From contig NZ_LR134290.1 in the NCBI RefSeq assembly GCF_900636545.1, forward strand, positions 3,658,001 to 3,722,000: 64,000 nucleotides of DNA, given 5' to 3'. The DNA comes from Pseudomonas mendocina (lineage in GTDB: Bacteria; Pseudomonadota; Gammaproteobacteria; Pseudomonadales; Pseudomonadaceae). How positions within the stretch are numbered: position 1 is the stretch's first letter; each line of letters starts with the position of its first letter. The notes beneath the pieces are model-generated. The model was not told the origin of the DNA, did no database searches, and saw only the letters and a list, made by a program, of their open reading frames with translations. The translations under genes were made by a program, and so were the position numbers. Of this stretch, positions 35,840 through 44,952 are shown in pieces.

Positions 35840-36811
35840 ATGCACGTCACCTTGCTGCTGGCTGAACACAGCTCACTGGCCAGCGCCGCCCTGGCCCTGG
35901 AAGTGCTGGACGCGGCCAATCGCTTCGCCCTGCCGGCCGCGCCGCCCTTCCGTCTCTGCGTGGCGTCGCTGGATGGGCAGCCGGTGACCAGCGCCCTGGG
36001 CCGCAGCATGCCGGTGGACATGGCGCTGGACGCGGTGACGAAAACCGACCTGGTGCTGATCCCCGGCTTTCTCTTCAGCCTGCGCGAGGCGCTGCCGGGG
36101 TTCGAGCGCCATACCGGCTGGCTACGCCGTCAGCATGCACAGGGCGCGGTCGTGGCCTCGATGTGTACGGCTACCTTCATGCTGGCCGAGGCGGGCCTGC
36201 TCGACGGTGTCGAAGCCACCACCCATTGGGCCTTCGCCGACCTGCTGAGACGCCGCTACCCGCAAGCTCGCGTGGACGAGCGGCGCATCCTCTGCGAGGA
36301 CGGTCGGCTGATCACCAGTGCCGGTGCCAGTGCGGCGATGGACTTGCTGCTGCACCTGATCCGCCGCTTCGCCTCGCGCGAGCTGGCGCAGCAATGCAGC
36401 CGCTACCTGCTGATCGATAACGTGCGCAGCGAGCAGTCCGTCTACATCAGTTGGTCGCTGCCACGCGGTCATGGCGACGAAGCGATTCTGCGCGTGCAGG
36501 ACTGGATGGAGGCGCACTTCACCGAGCCGTGCGGCATCGACGAGTTGGCCACGCGCTTCGGTTTCGGTGTGCGCAACTTCAAGCGCCGCTTCAAGGAGGC
36601 CACCGGTCACGCACCGCTGGCCTACCTGCAGGCCTTGCGCCTGGAGAAGGCCAAGGAGTTGCTGGAAAGCACGCGCCTGAATTTCGAGGTCATCACCAGC
36701 CGGGTGGGCTACGAGGACAGCAACTCGTTCCGCCGCCTGTTCTGCCAGCGGGTCGGCGTGTCGCCGGTTGCCTTCCGTAAACGCTTCCAGCGCATCACGC
36801 CGGGGACGTGA
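35840..36811 (+). CDS. GlxA-family AraC-type transcriptional regulator
   Basis: 323 residues. N-terminal DJ-1/PfpI-like domain (LEVLDAANRFALP near 20-33; VASMCTATFMLAEAGLLDG near 106-124 with a Cys at the elbow) and C-terminal tandem AraC HTH (GIDELATRFGFGVRNFKRRFKEATG and VGYEDSNSFRRLFCQRVGVSP). The ATG at 35840 with GGAG is preferred over a GTG two codons earlier. Ends 17 bp inside the convergent hydrolase gene. Confidence 0.9.
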   Translation: MHVTLLLAEHSSLASAALALEVLDAANRFALPAAPPFRLCVASLDGQPVTSALGRSMPVDMALDAVTKTDLVLIPGFLFSLREALPGFERHTGWLRRQHAQGAVVASMCTATFMLAEAGLLDGVEATTHWAFADLLRRRYPQARVDERRILCEDGRLITSAGASAAMDLLLHLIRRFASRELAQQCSRYLLIDNVRSEQSVYISWSLPRGHGDEAILRVQDWMEAHFTEPCGIDELATRFGFGVRNFKRRFKEATGHAPLAYLQALRLEKAKELLESTRLNFEVITSRVGYEDSNSFRRLFCQRVGVSPVAFRKRFQRITPGT

Positions 36812-37922
36812 GCGAGCGCCCTGCCCGTTCCGCGTGCAGCGCCTGGAGAAACTCGGCCGCCAGGTGATGCGCCCAGGGGCGCGCGGTGAAGCCTGCCAGG
36901 TAGGCGCAGTGGCTGCCTCGTGAGGTGACCGCCAATATCGTGCGTGGCATGCGTGCCATGGCCTGCCGGTGATCCAGCACGTTGTCCAGCACGCATACGG
37001 GGTCGTCCTCGGCGTTGAGCACCAGCAGTGGAATGCTCACCTTCTCCATCACCGATATCGGGTTGCAGTTGTCGAGAAAGGCCTGGTGGCTGGAGTAACC
37101 CGCGCATTCGTACAGATGCTGGTGAAATTCATCGAGGCTCTGCGCACCTTCCAGCGCCGCGAAGCTCGGCAGATGAGCCAGGGTTTCGCGGTTTGGGGTG
37201 ACGAACTGGCGCACCAGCTTGCGCGCCATCAGCCGGGTGAAGGGCGCGCGCGAGCGGGCGAAAGCGACGCTGATATCGTAGCCCGGGCAATAGGCGAACG
37301 CGCCGCGCAGCGGCGTATCCTCGCCCTGCTCGCCGAGGTAGCGGATCAGCAGGCCAGTGCCGGCCGAGATGCCTGCGGCGTAGAGGGTGGATTGGGGATA
37401 GCGTTCGCTGATCAGGCGCAGTTGCTCGCGCAGATCCTCGGTGTCGCCCATGGTGTTGAAGCGTGCGCTGGTCAGCGCCAGCTCGCCATGGCCACGCCGC
37501 TGGCACAAGACCACGCGCCACCCGGTCAGCCGCTGCAGGTCACGCATGAAGGCGCGCATGCTGTGCGGCGAGCCGGTGATGGTGTGCAGCACCACCAGTG
37601 TCGGCACCTCGCCGGGCAGGTCGGCGCCCAGCCAGTGCAGCGCCGTGGTGCCGCCGTCGGCCATGCGCAGGGTGTCGACGCGGTCGTAATGCAGACGCCC
37701 GCAGAAGGCCTTCGTCAGCCCCAGACCAAGCAACTGCAGGTGGCCATTGAACAGCCAGGGGGTCACCCAAAAACGCCGACCCAGGCGCGGCACCTGGACG
37801 AGCAGTTGCCGGTTTTCCGGATTGTCCTGGTAGCTCAATTGCGGCCTGAGCGCTGCCGTGCGCAGGTAGTGAAAAGCGAGCCCGATGACGAGTGCGGCAA
37901 CGAGGATGATCCAGAGCGACAT
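36795..37922 (-). CDS. YheT/ABHD-type alpha/beta hydrolase
   Basis: 375 residues. N-terminal TM helix about 3-20, then the YheT-type motifs FNGHLQLL (about 58-65), LHTITGSPHSMRAFMRDL and nucleophile elbow AAGISAGTGLLIRYL (Ser about 193), with Asp in LNAEDDPVC and His in SRGSHCAYL. Membrane-anchored esterase/lipase type. Last gene of the likely CrtI-FdR-FadD operon, 55 bp after the ligase stop. Confidence 0.85.
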   Translation of the reverse strand: MSLWIILVAALVIGLAFHYLRTAALRPQLSYQDNPENRQLLVQVPRLGRRFWVTPWLFNGHLQLLGLGLTKAFCGRLHYDRVDTLRMADGGTTALHWLGADLPGEVPTLVVLHTITGSPHSMRAFMRDLQRLTGWRVVLCQRRGHGELALTSARFNTMGDTEDLREQLRLISERYPQSTLYAAGISAGTGLLIRYLGEQGEDTPLRGAFAYCPGYDISVAFARSRAPFTRLMARKLVRQFVTPNRETLAHLPSFAALEGAQSLDEFHQHLYECAGYSSHQAFLDNCNPISVMEKVSIPLLVLNAEDDPVCVLDNVLDHRQAMARMPRTILAVTSRGSHCAYLAGFTARPWAHHLAAEFLQALHAERAGRSLTSPA

Positions 37923-37977
37923 AGGCGTCCTTGAACGGGTGAAAAGCCGGCTGCGTAGGGTAGCCGGCTGGCAAGGG

Positions 37978-39648
37978 TCAGGTGCGCAACTGTGCCCTGA
38001 GGATCTTGCCGATGGGTGACTTGGGCAACTGCTCGCGGAACTCGATGCGCTTGGGCACCTTGTAGGCGGTCAGCCGCTCGCGACAATGACGGATGATTGC
38101 CTCACCATCCAGCCCTGGCCGGTGCAGCGCGACGAAGGCGCATACGGCCTCGCCGGTGGTCTCGTCCGGCACACCGATCACGGCCACTTCCATCACATCG
38201 GGATGCTCGGCGATCACCGCCTCGACTTCGTTGGGGTACACGTTGAAGCCGGAAACCAGCACCATGTCCTTCTTGCGGTCGACGATGCGGATGTAGCCGT
38301 CTTCGTCCATCACCGCGATGTCTCCGGTGCGGAACCAGCCATCGACGAAGGCCTCGCGGGTTTCATCGGGGCGATTCAGGTAGTGCTCGATGATGTTCGG
38401 CCCGCGCACCAGCAATTCGCCCGGCGTACCGCTGGCCAGCGCCTGTCCATCGGCATCGGCGATGCGCACGTCGAGGCCGGGCAGCGGCAGGCCGACGGTG
38501 CCAAGCCGCTCCTTGGGGCCAGGCGGGTTGAAGGCCACGAAGCAGGAGCTCTCGGTCAGACCGTAGCCTTCGAGAATCTGGCCGACCAGTGCGCGCCAGC
38601 GTTCGCCGGTCACCGGGCGCAACGCGGTACCGCCGGAAACCGCGAGCTTCAGCGCAGGCGGGTTGGCCTGGAACCAGGGTTCGGCCAGCAGGCCGGCATA
38701 CAGGGTGTCCACCCCGGTCATCCAGCGCACCGGAAATTTCTCGAATGCCGGGCGGGTGTTGGCCAGCGGGCGCGGGTTGGGCACCAGCAGGTTGTGCCCA
38801 CCGCGGCCGAAGAACAGCAGGAAGTTAAAGTTGAAGGCGAAGATGTGATAGAGCGGCGGGATGGTGAGGATGATGTCGCCGGGCTCGATCTGCGCGCCGA
38901 AGGCACTGAGGTAATCCTCGGCCATGCTCAGCACGGCCTTGAGATTGGCATGGGTCAGCACCGCGCCCTTGCTCCGCCCCGTGGTGCCGCCGGTGTACTG
39001 GTACAGGGCGACCGGATGATTGCGCCGCGACAGTTGCAGCTCAGCGCCGATGCTCAGCGCCTCGCTGAAACGCTGGAAGGCGATCTGTGGCATCAGGTCG
39101 TCGCCGGTCTGTTCTTCCAGGCTCTGCTGGATCGCCTGTCCCACCGGCGCGGGAAAAAAATCGCCAAGGCTGGTCAATAGCAGCGACACGCCGCGCTGCT
39201 CGATCACCTGCTGCGCGCGCTTGACGAACAGGTCGCAGGCCACCAGCAGCCTGGCGCCGCTGTCGAGCAGTTGCGCGTCGAGTTCACGCTCGGTGTACAG
39301 CGGGTTGACGTTGGTGACGATCAACCCAGCCTTCCACGCCCCCAGCACGGCGACGGGATAGTGCAGGCTGTTGGGTAGTTGCAGGGCGACGACATCCCCT
39401 GGCTGCAAGCCCTGCTCCCGGCTCAGATAGGCGGCGAAGGCATCCGACAAGCGCTCGATATCGGCGAAGGAAAGCTCGGCCTGCAAGCCGTTGGACAGCA
39501 CCTGGGTGAAGGCCGGTGCAGCGCCGAAGCGCCGGGCATTCTCGCCGGCACTATCGGCCAGGTTGCCGGCCAATGATTCGGCGTCGATGCGGTAGCCATG
39601 CAGGTGCGTTGGGTAGTGCTGTTCCCAGCGGCGGGCTTGAGCGGTCAT
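37978..39648 (-). CDS. Long-chain acyl-CoA ligase (FadD-like)
   Basis: 556 residues. YTGGTTGRSKGAVLTH near 215-230, GYGLTESS near 360, the FadD-like DGWFRTGDIAVMDEDGYIRIVDRKKDM region near 438-464 and the C-terminal lysine in SPIGKILR. Activates a medium- or long-chain acid. The start at 39648 keeps an 8-base gap to AGGAG; the ATG at 39654 is too near. Placed 49 bp after the reductase gene in the operon. Confidence 0.9.
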   Translation of the reverse strand: MTAQARRWEQHYPTHLHGYRIDAESLAGNLADSAGENARRFGAAPAFTQVLSNGLQAELSFADIERLSDAFAAYLSREQGLQPGDVVALQLPNSLHYPVAVLGAWKAGLIVTNVNPLYTERELDAQLLDSGARLLVACDLFVKRAQQVIEQRGVSLLLTSLGDFFPAPVGQAIQQSLEEQTGDDLMPQIAFQRFSEALSIGAELQLSRRNHPVALYQYTGGTTGRSKGAVLTHANLKAVLSMAEDYLSAFGAQIEPGDIILTIPPLYHIFAFNFNFLLFFGRGGHNLLVPNPRPLANTRPAFEKFPVRWMTGVDTLYAGLLAEPWFQANPPALKLAVSGGTALRPVTGERWRALVGQILEGYGLTESSCFVAFNPPGPKERLGTVGLPLPGLDVRIADADGQALASGTPGELLVRGPNIIEHYLNRPDETREAFVDGWFRTGDIAVMDEDGYIRIVDRKKDMVLVSGFNVYPNEVEAVIAEHPDVMEVAVIGVPDETTGEAVCAFVALHRPGLDGEAIIRHCRERLTAYKVPKRIEFREQLPKSPIGKILRAQLRT

Positions 39649-39697
39649 CGTCATTCTCCTGGTTCTTGTTATTGGGGCTGGAGCGTCGCGTGCCTGC

Positions 39698-40861
39698 TCA
39701 GAGCAGCACTTCGATATCGCCAATGGGGAACGCCACGCAGGAATAGATCCAGCCGAAATCACGGTCGGATTTGCGCAGGTGCGCCTCCTGCGGGTTGAAC
39801 ACCTCGCCGGAGATCAACTTGACCCGGCACAGGCTGCATTCGCCGGAACGGCAGGCGTTCTCGACGAAGTAGCCGTTGCGTTCCAGGGCATTGAGCAACG
39901 GCTCACCGACGGTGCTGCGGAAGCTGCCACGCCCCTGCACGGTGATGGTCACCTCGTCGTCCAGGCTCACGCCTGTCGGCCAGCCGGCCTGCTGGTGCGG
40001 CGTCTTGGGTGCGCCGTTGGCCTCGACGCGGATGCGCCGGCGGGCGACGCCCAGCTCGCCGAGCAGCGCTACGCAGCTGTCGTTGAACGGCGTCGGGCCA
40101 CAGATGTAGAACATCTTGTCGCCGATCTCACCCAGCAGTTCCTGCAGCATGGCGCGGTTCAGGCGACCACTGCGCCCGGTGTAGCCCGCAGGCGGCCGCG
40201 AGATGACCTCGCTCAGGGTGAAGTTCTCGTGCTGCGCCGCCAGCTCGCGCAGCTCATCGGCATAGATCACGTCATCGACATGGCTGTTCACGTAGATCAT
40301 GTGAAAGCGCTGCGGCAGCCCGCGCTCGAGGATGTTCAGCAGGATGCTGCGCGCCGGTGCCGAACCCAAACCACCGGCGAGGAACACCAGGTCGTCGCCA
40401 TGGAACAGCGGGTTGTGATGGAAGGTGCCCATCGGCCCCGAACTGCTCAGGCGCTGGCCAACGCTCACCCGGTCGAGCAGGTAGTTGGAGACGAAACCGC
40501 CCTGGGCGCGCTTGATCGTCAGGTCGTAATGCATGCGTTGCAGAGGTGAAGACGACATGGCGTAGGGCCGCGCCGTTCTCACCCCATCGATCTCGACGAA
40601 CAGGTTGATGTACTGGCCGGCCTGGAACGGCGGCAGTGCCTGGCCGTCGACCGCTACCAGGCGCAGGGTCTTGGTGCTCGGCGTGTCTTCGATGATCTCG
40701 GCGACCTGCAGCGCCAGGCGCTTGGGGTGCAGTTGCACCACGCTGCTGGCCACCTCGCCGCGCACTTCCTGGAAGTCGCTGCCGCTTTGTTCCAGCGCCA
40801 GCTTGGCGGCGAACGCCTCGCTGTAGCCGGCGATCACGTTCAATGCGTTGTGCTCAGACAT
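39698..40861 (-). CDS. FAD/NAD oxidoreductase with C-terminal 2Fe-2S ferredoxin domain
   Basis: 387 residues. FAD domain (RPYAMSSS near 98-105), NAD domain (FLAGGLGSAPARSIL near 160-174; YICGPTPFNDS near 250), then a plant-type 2Fe-2S domain with CRSGECSLCRVKL near 335-347 and a last Cys near 377. It is an electron donor of the kind that serves oxygenases, hydroxylases or desaturases. Overlaps the CrtI-like gene by 8 bp, so the two products probably work together. Confidence 0.88.
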   Translation of the reverse strand: MSEHNALNVIAGYSEAFAAKLALEQSGSDFQEVRGEVASSVVQLHPKRLALQVAEIIEDTPSTKTLRLVAVDGQALPPFQAGQYINLFVEIDGVRTARPYAMSSSPLQRMHYDLTIKRAQGGFVSNYLLDRVSVGQRLSSSGPMGTFHHNPLFHGDDLVFLAGGLGSAPARSILLNILERGLPQRFHMIYVNSHVDDVIYADELRELAAQHENFTLSEVISRPPAGYTGRSGRLNRAMLQELLGEIGDKMFYICGPTPFNDSCVALLGELGVARRRIRVEANGAPKTPHQQAGWPTGVSLDDEVTITVQGRGSFRSTVGEPLLNALERNGYFVENACRSGECSLCRVKLISGEVFNPQEAHLRKSDRDFGWIYSCVAFPIGDIEVLL

Positions 40862-42374
40862 TGGCCACCTCCTTCACCTTGATTTGCTTGAGTACGGCGC
40901 GAGCGGTCGACTCGCCGGCCATGTAGGTCGGCTGGAAGCCGCCCATGGACGTCCAGGAGCCGGCCATGTACAGGCCCGGCACGGCGTCCAGGCGCTCACG
41001 CAGCAGCGCCGAATCCTGCGCGCTCTGCTGGAAGCCGTAGATGGCGCCGCCGGGCGTGTTGAGGTAGCGCATCATGGTCAACGGCGTGGCCACCTCGACC
41101 TCTTCGATGTACTGGCGCACCTTGGGGTAGACCTGCTCGATCAGCGCGATCAGCTTCTCGGCGAAGGCGTACTTGGTCTGCGCGTAATCCTCGGGCTTCA
41201 CCGATTTCCATACGTCGCCGTATTGCAGGCAGACCAGCACCACCTGGCTTTTGCCAGCCGGTGCAGCGCTCGGGTCTTCCAGGTTGTAGCAGGTGAGCAT
41301 GCCGCCGAGCGGCGCTTCCAGGCTGCCCATGCGTGCATGGATCGCCTCCTCGTCGAGGGTCTCGTAGATGAAGCTCGACGCCGTGGTCACGCCCAGTTCC
41401 TGCGGCGTGCAGTCCAGGCCCAGGTAGATGACGAAGGCCGAGGTGCCCATGCGCCGCGACTTGAAGTCCTGCTGGATCTTCAAGGGCGGGCGGTCGAGGT
41501 CGAGCAGCTCGTTGAAGGTGATCAGCGGGCTGGCGTTGGACACCACCGCGTCGCAGGCGACCCGCTCGCCGCCTTCCAGGCTGACGCCACTGACGCGCCC
41601 GCCTTCGGTATGGATGGTCTCCACGCCACAATTGAAGCGCACCTCGCCACCGGCTTCGAGGAACGATTCCACCAGCGCGGTCGACATGGCCTGCGAGCCG
41701 CCCTTGATGTGCCAGGGTTTGAACACCGCATAGGCGTAGAGCATGGTGGCCAGGTCGGCGAACGGCAGCATGTTCGGCGACACGCCGAGGTAGAGCCAGT
41801 AGGTGGCGAGGATGTTCTTCAACTTGGCGTCGCTGAAGAACTCATCGAGCACCTCACGTGCCGGGCGGAAGCCGTACTGCACGTAGTACGGGCACATCGA
41901 CCTGAGCATCGCCTCGCTGTTGGCGCGGGCGGCCTGCGGCAAGGTCATGAAGCTTTCCAGGGTGACCTTCTCGCAGACCAGCATGAAGCGCTCGATGGCC
42001 TCGCTTTCAGCCGGATACATCTCCTGCAGCAGGCGGCGGATGCCCGACCAACTGGCCGGCAGCGTGACGTCCAGCTCACCGGGTACCACCAGGCGATACA
42101 GCGCGTGCTCCTGGATGAACTCGACCTTGTCCATCACCCCCAGCTTGTCGAAGAACTTGCGCATCACGAAGGGTTTGTCCTCGGTGCCCAGGCCGCTGAG
42201 CTGATGCAACGCCACCTCGAACTCGAAGTTGCCGCGCACGAAGGAGGTCGCGCAACCGCCCGGAATGTTGTGCCGCTCCACCAGCAGGGTGCGACTGCCG
42301 CCGCGCTGCAGTGCTGTGGCGGCGGTCAGCCCGGCGTTGCCGGCACCGATCACCACGGCGTCGTAGTGCTTCAT
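40854..42374 (-). CDS. CrtI/phytoene-desaturase-like FAD oxidoreductase
   Basis: 506 residues. N-terminal dinucleotide site DAVVIGAGNAGLTAATAL (4-21), GG doublet and RNIPGGCAT-like segment (VERHNIPGGCATSFVRG near 34-50), and C-terminal GLYMAGSWTSMGGFQPTYMAGESTA. Family members desaturate, isomerise or saturate polyprenyl and similar lipids (carotenoid desaturases, retinol saturase). No phytoene synthase or other carotenoid genes are present, so a lipid other than phytoene is more likely. First gene of the operon; a TetR-type palindrome is 15 bp before its start. Confidence 0.85.
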   Translation of the reverse strand: MKHYDAVVIGAGNAGLTAATALQRGGSRTLLVERHNIPGGCATSFVRGNFEFEVALHQLSGLGTEDKPFVMRKFFDKLGVMDKVEFIQEHALYRLVVPGELDVTLPASWSGIRRLLQEMYPAESEAIERFMLVCEKVTLESFMTLPQAARANSEAMLRSMCPYYVQYGFRPAREVLDEFFSDAKLKNILATYWLYLGVSPNMLPFADLATMLYAYAVFKPWHIKGGSQAMSTALVESFLEAGGEVRFNCGVETIHTEGGRVSGVSLEGGERVACDAVVSNASPLITFNELLDLDRPPLKIQQDFKSRRMGTSAFVIYLGLDCTPQELGVTTASSFIYETLDEEAIHARMGSLEAPLGGMLTCYNLEDPSAAPAGKSQVVLVCLQYGDVWKSVKPEDYAQTKYAFAEKLIALIEQVYPKVRQYIEEVEVATPLTMMRYLNTPGGAIYGFQQSAQDSALLRERLDAVPGLYMAGSWTSMGGFQPTYMAGESTARAVLKQIKVKEVANV

Positions 42375-42387
42375 CGTTCACCTCAAA

Positions 42388-42402
42388 CTTATCAGCGATA
42401 AG
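42388..42402. promoter_or_regulatory. TetR-type operator before CrtI-like operon
   Basis: CTTATC-AGC-GATAAG perfect dyad, extended by AGAT to give the half-site GATAAGAT, which occurs again in the TetR/crotonase intergenic region. Position between 14 and 28 bp before the start codon would block transcription. Confidence 0.65.
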
Positions 42403-42420
42403 ATTTGGTTAAAAAGGCCT

Positions 42421-42566
42421 TAACAGGCCGTTGAAAAACGTAGGCGAGGCAGGCTGGACGAGGCGAAAACAGCCGAAAAAGCGCAGTTTACGTGTTGTAA
42501 ATGAGCATTTTGAGGCTGTTTTCAACGATGGCCAGACAACGCAGGTAGTTTTTCAACTGCCTGTTA
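42421..42566. repeat. 146-bp hairpin element, copy 2
   Basis: Ends TAACAGGCCGTTGAAAAAC and GTTTTTCAACTGCCTGTTA are inverted (18 of 19 pair). Inner arms GAAAACAGCC (42465-42474) and GGCTGTTTTC (42514-42523). Outer and inner arms differ from copy 1 at 34483-34622 yet each pairs within its own copy. The terminal TTA at 42564-42566 supplies the TAA stop of the crotonase gene. Confidence 0.85.
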
Positions 42567-43400
42567 GAAGGTGTCCTGCAGCTCGATCAGGTCGGCGAAC
42601 TCCGCTGGCGTGCCGCTCTTGCGCGCACCGACCGAGCGCAGGATGTCCTGGCCGCTGAGGATGGAACTCTGTAGCAGCACGGTGTGTTGCAGGGATTCGT
42701 AGACGCCGTGGTCACGGCTGTAGAGCATGGCGCGCTTGATGCCGTTGATCGCGATCGGCGGGCGCTCGGCGATCTTCCGAGCGGCGGCAAAGGCGCCGGC
42801 CAGCAACTCCTCGGGCGTGGCGAAAACCTTGGCCAGCAGCCCCAGGCGGTGAGCCTCGTCGACCTGCAGGGTGTCTCCGGTCAGCGCCAGGTAGCGAGCG
42901 ACACCGGCCGGAATCAGTCGCGGCAGACGTTGCAGCACGCCCAGGTCAGCCATCATGCCGACGTTGGTTTCTTCGATACGGAAGCTCGCCGCCTGCGAGG
43001 CAAAAACCAGATCACAGGCGGCGATCAGATCGAAGCCGCCACCGATGCAGGCGCCCTGCACGGCGGCGATCACCGGGAAGCGCGCCCGCTCCAACGCATT
43101 CAGCGCGTCCTGCATGCGCTCCAGGTTGACCTGCAGCACCTCGCGCTCCTGCGGCGAGGTCGCGTGAAATTCCTTGGCGGTGGAGAACATCTGCATGTCC
43201 AGGCCGCCACAGAACACCTTGCCCTGCGCCGAAATCACCAGCGCCCGCACCTGGCCGGAGTGGCTCAGGCGGCTGACGGCCTCCGGCAGTTCACGCCAGA
43301 AGGCCCGCGTCAGGCTGTTGGCCTTGTCCGGGCGATTGAGTTGCAGGTGGGCAACGCCGTTCTCGACGCTGACGGCAAAACATTCGTAATGGTGAGTCAT
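42564..43400 (-). CDS. Enoyl-CoA hydratase/isomerase (crotonase) family protein
   Basis: 278 residues. Oxyanion-hole segments ISAQGKVFCGGLDMQMF near 57-73 and AVQGACIGGGFDLIAACDLVFAS near 113-135, with catalytic-type Glu in RIEETNVGMMADLG near 142-155. The Glu/Asp pattern is like delta-3,5-delta-2,4-dienoyl-CoA isomerase. The gene stops within the arm of the hairpin element. Divergent from TetR, with operator-like dyads between. Confidence 0.9.
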   Translation of the reverse strand: MTHHYECFAVSVENGVAHLQLNRPDKANSLTRAFWRELPEAVSRLSHSGQVRALVISAQGKVFCGGLDMQMFSTAKEFHATSPQEREVLQVNLERMQDALNALERARFPVIAAVQGACIGGGFDLIAACDLVFASQAASFRIEETNVGMMADLGVLQRLPRLIPAGVARYLALTGDTLQVDEAHRLGLLAKVFATPEELLAGAFAAARKIAERPPIAINGIKRAMLYSRDHGVYESLQHTVLLQSSILSGQDILRSVGARKSGTPAEFADLIELQDTF

Positions 43401-43423
43401 GGGCAGGCCTCATACAGGGAATG

Positions 43424-43450
43424 TTAGCGATGCTAAGATCGAATCTTAGC
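43424..43450. promoter_or_regulatory. Overlapping TetR-type operators in divergent promoter
   Basis: TTAGC-GAT-GCTAA (43424-43436) overlaps GCTAAGAT-CGA-ATCTTAGC (43432-43450), both perfect dyads. A further GATAAGAT half-site is at 43472-43479. The half-site G(A/C)TAAGAT is shared with the site at 42388-42402. Confidence 0.7.
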
Positions 43451-43518
43451 ACCGTCAAGATACTGCTCGATGATAAGATTCGAGCGCCCCTATCCCATGC
43501 AACCAAGGCTTCTCTCGC

Positions 43519-44148
43519 ATGAGCACGAACCGCGCCCGCGACACCTACCATGTCGGCAACCTTGCCCCTCGGCTGCTCAGCGCCGCGCGAGAAATGCTCG
43601 AGGAAGTGGGGCCGACCAAGCTGTCACTGCGCGCGGTGTCCGAACGTGTCGGCGTCAGTTCGACGGCTGCCTATCACCACTACGCCAATCGCGCCGAACT
43701 GATCGGCCACCTGGCGGCTCAGGGTTTTCGCGAATTGGGCACGGCTCTGCGCTTGGAGGATCAGGACAGCACAGGCCTGCAGAAACTACGCGATGCCTGC
43801 CTCGCCTACTTCAGCTTCGCCCGCAATAATCCGGCGCTCTATCAGCTGATGTTCGGGCCGGAATCGGCCAGCGACGACATGCCGCTGCAGTACCGTGAGG
43901 CCCGCGACGAGGCCTTTGACGAGCTGAAACGCATCATGGCCGACATCCTCGGCCAGGACGCCGCAAGTGCCGAGGGCCGCCGTGCTGCGCTGGCGGCCTG
44001 GTCTTACACCCATGGCCTGGCGTCGCTGGTCATCCATGGCGTGCTGCACTTTCCCGCCTCGACCACCGACGCCCGCTTCGTCGACACCACCCTGCAAGGC
44101 TTCGAGCACCTGTTCAAGGCGTGCGAAACGGGCGCTACCGAGAGCTGA
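43519..44148 (+). CDS. TetR-family transcriptional regulator
   Basis: 209 residues. HTH at about 20-62 (LLSAAREMLEEVGPTKLSLRAVSERVGVSSTAAYHHYANR) and a TetR C-terminal ligand domain of the WHG type. Divergent from the crotonase gene and flanked by matching dyads also found before the CrtI-like operon, so it is the likely repressor of both. The ligand may be an acyl-CoA. Confidence 0.9.
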   Translation: MSTNRARDTYHVGNLAPRLLSAAREMLEEVGPTKLSLRAVSERVGVSSTAAYHHYANRAELIGHLAAQGFRELGTALRLEDQDSTGLQKLRDACLAYFSFARNNPALYQLMFGPESASDDMPLQYREARDEAFDELKRIMADILGQDAASAEGRRAALAAWSYTHGLASLVIHGVLHFPASTTDARFVDTTLQGFEHLFKACETGATES

Positions 44149-44172
44149 TTGGCACAGCCCCTGCTGTCCTCG

Positions 44173-44952
44173 TCAGGCGCGTCTTTGAGCGGCTGGCAGC
44201 GCCCGATCCACCAGCACCTGCAAACGCCCGCGCGAGCAGCGCTCGACGCGCGCCTCGACGCCGTAGACCTCGGCCAGCAGTTGCGGCGTGAGCACCTCAT
44301 CGGGCGTACCGCTGGCGTGGATCCGGCCGGCGCGCATCACCACCAGTTGATCGGCGCAACTGGCCGCCAGGTTGATGTCGTGCAGCACGGCCACCGCCAG
44401 CAGGCGGTGCTCACGCACCAGGTCGCGCACGCAATCCATCACCCGCAACTGGTAATGCAGATCGAGCGCACTGGTCGGCTCGTCGAGCAGCAGCACCTGC
44501 GGGCGCCGCGCGATCAGTTGCGCCAGCGAGACCAGTTGCCGCTGCCCGCCGGACAGGCCGTCGAGCGATTGCTCGGCCAGGTTCTCGATGCCGATGCGCG
44601 CCAGAGCGTCGAAGGCACGTGCCAGTACCTCGCCCTCCTCGCTCACGCGCAGCGCCGCCAACACGCTTTCCAGCACGCCGAGGGCGATGCCCGGTGGCAG
44701 TTGTTGCGGCATGTAGGCCAGGGTGCGGGCACGCTCGCCACTGCTGATGCGCGTCAGATCCTGGCCGCCGAGGGTCAGCTCGCCTTGCATGCGCTCCAGC
44801 CCGGCCAGCGCCCGCAGCAAGGTGGATTTGCCGGCGCCGTTGGGGCCGACCAGCGCGACGAGACCGCCGGGTTGCAGCTCGGGCAACGACAAGCCGTGAA
44901 GCACCTGTCGGCGACCGTAGGCCACCGAGATATTTGCAGCCTTGAGACTCAC
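44173..44952 (-). CDS. Iron/siderophore/heme ABC transporter ATPase
   Basis: 259 residues. Walker A GPNGAGKS at 36-43, signature LSGGQRQLVSLAQLI near 134, Walker B VLLLDEPTSALD near 153, H-loop His near 185 (VLHDI). FecE/HmuV type. Overlaps the permease gene by 4 bp; last gene of the operon. Confidence 0.93.
   Translation of the reverse strand: MSLKAANISVAYGRRQVLHGLSLPELQPGGLVALVGPNGAGKSTLLRALAGLERMQGELTLGGQDLTRISSGERARTLAYMPQQLPPGIALGVLESVLAALRVSEEGEVLARAFDALARIGIENLAEQSLDGLSGGQRQLVSLAQLIARRPQVLLLDEPTSALDLHYQLRVMDCVRDLVREHRLLAVAVLHDINLAASCADQLVVMRAGRIHASGTPDEVLTPQLLAEVYGVEARVERCSRGRLQVLVDRALPAAQRRA

Noticed and set aside
40848..42401. 517-codon plus-strand frame over the CrtI-like gene
   Set aside because: His/Gln/Val-rich shadow translation; the minus strand has the FAD-binding motifs.
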